Virus record (IMG/VR): IMGVR_UViG_3300006030_000109 | Coordinates: 1-23,638 of that record | Origin: a virus | Reading direction: 5' to 3' (one strand) | Length of the DNA: 23,638 nucleotides | Shown here: in pieces, positions 23,584 through 23,638 of the stretch | Numbering within the stretch: position 1 is the stretch's first letter | Layout: each line of letters opens with the position of its first letter | Translations under genes and position numbers: made by a program | The notes under the pieces: generated by a model | Seen by the model: the letters and a program-made list of their open reading frames with translations, nothing else | What the model was told of the DNA's origin: nothing | The model's database searches: none

Positions 23584-23638
23584 ATGAACCAAGCATCGCA
23601 CAGCCCTGAGGGGCTCATCGCGACCCTCGCGGCCCTCG
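23584..23638 (+). CDS. Start of a further gene (partial, unidentified)
   Basis: Eighteen codons from ATG 23584, four bases after the tail fibre stop, run off the window: Met-Asn-Gln-Ala-Ser-His-Ser-Pro-Glu-Gly and then a hydrophobic LIATLAAL. No ribosome site is clear. In T7 the holin and small terminase genes follow gene 17, so either is possible, but the visible part is too short to decide. Confidence 0.5.
   Translation, partial: MNQASHSPEGLIATLAAL

Noticed and set aside
21988-23601. 537-codon antisense frame opposite gp16 and tail fibre genes
   Set aside because: It spans two well supported genes and an intergenic gap and has no recognisable motif; high GC makes long antisense frames common here.

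Overview
The window looks like the middle and late part of the genome of a T7-like podovirus (short-tailed phage) with high G+C. Every gene I can support lies on the + strand. They are tightly packed, often with ATGA/GTGA/TAATG overlaps, and follow the T7 order closely: helicase end (gp4-like), DNA polymerase (gp5-like), 5'-3' exonuclease (gp6-like), a gp7.3-like tail protein, portal (gp8), scaffold (gp9), major capsid protein (gp10), tail tubular A and B (gp11, gp12), internal virion proteins (gp14, gp15, gp16) and tail fibre (gp17). An Rz/Rz1-type spanin pair with a lipobox implies a Gram-negative host; the base composition suggests a high-GC proteobacterium. No phage RNA polymerase gene and no recognisable T7-type promoter is visible here.

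Region 1 (1-4.5 kb) is replication and nucleotide metabolism: the end of the helicase, an HNH-like protein, a family A polymerase with a strongly reduced thioredoxin-binding insertion, a probable small basic protein started by TTG, the exonuclease, an HD-domain phosphohydrolase, and a dATP/dGTP-diphosphohydrolase-like protein with an N-terminal Cys4 module. Region 2 (4.5-6 kb) holds nested spanins, a 36-residue membrane protein, a small unknown, a GNAT-like protein and a gp7.3-like protein. Region 3 (6-11.2 kb) is the head: portal, scaffold, a 336-nt structured non-coding stretch, a probable head decoration/fibre protein, the major capsid gene, and a 97-residue protein. Region 4 (11.2-23.6 kb) is the tail and ejection machinery: tail tubes, gp14-like, gp15-like, a free-standing T4-lysozyme-type enzyme, a 1377-residue gp16-like protein and the tail fibre. 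The first 18 codons of a further gene close the window.

The most striking feature is that the major capsid gene is split by a group I intron (about 9405-10009) carrying an endonuclease VII-like homing ORF. The exon junction can be placed to the base: a P1 helix pairs the exon 1 end with an internal guide, R and S core elements form P7, and splicing restores a Phe-Pro-Lys-Thr-Trp reading frame in a conserved capsid segment. Without splicing, the capsid gene stops at codon 60. Terminator-like hairpins follow the capsid gene (as T-phi does in T7) and the next small gene. Other points to check are the -1 frame continuity between the capsid gene and the next gene, the uncoupling of the muralytic domain from gp16, paired alternative hairpins before the SD-less tail fibre gene, and the HD plus diphosphohydrolase pair, which hints at dNTP-pool remodelling.
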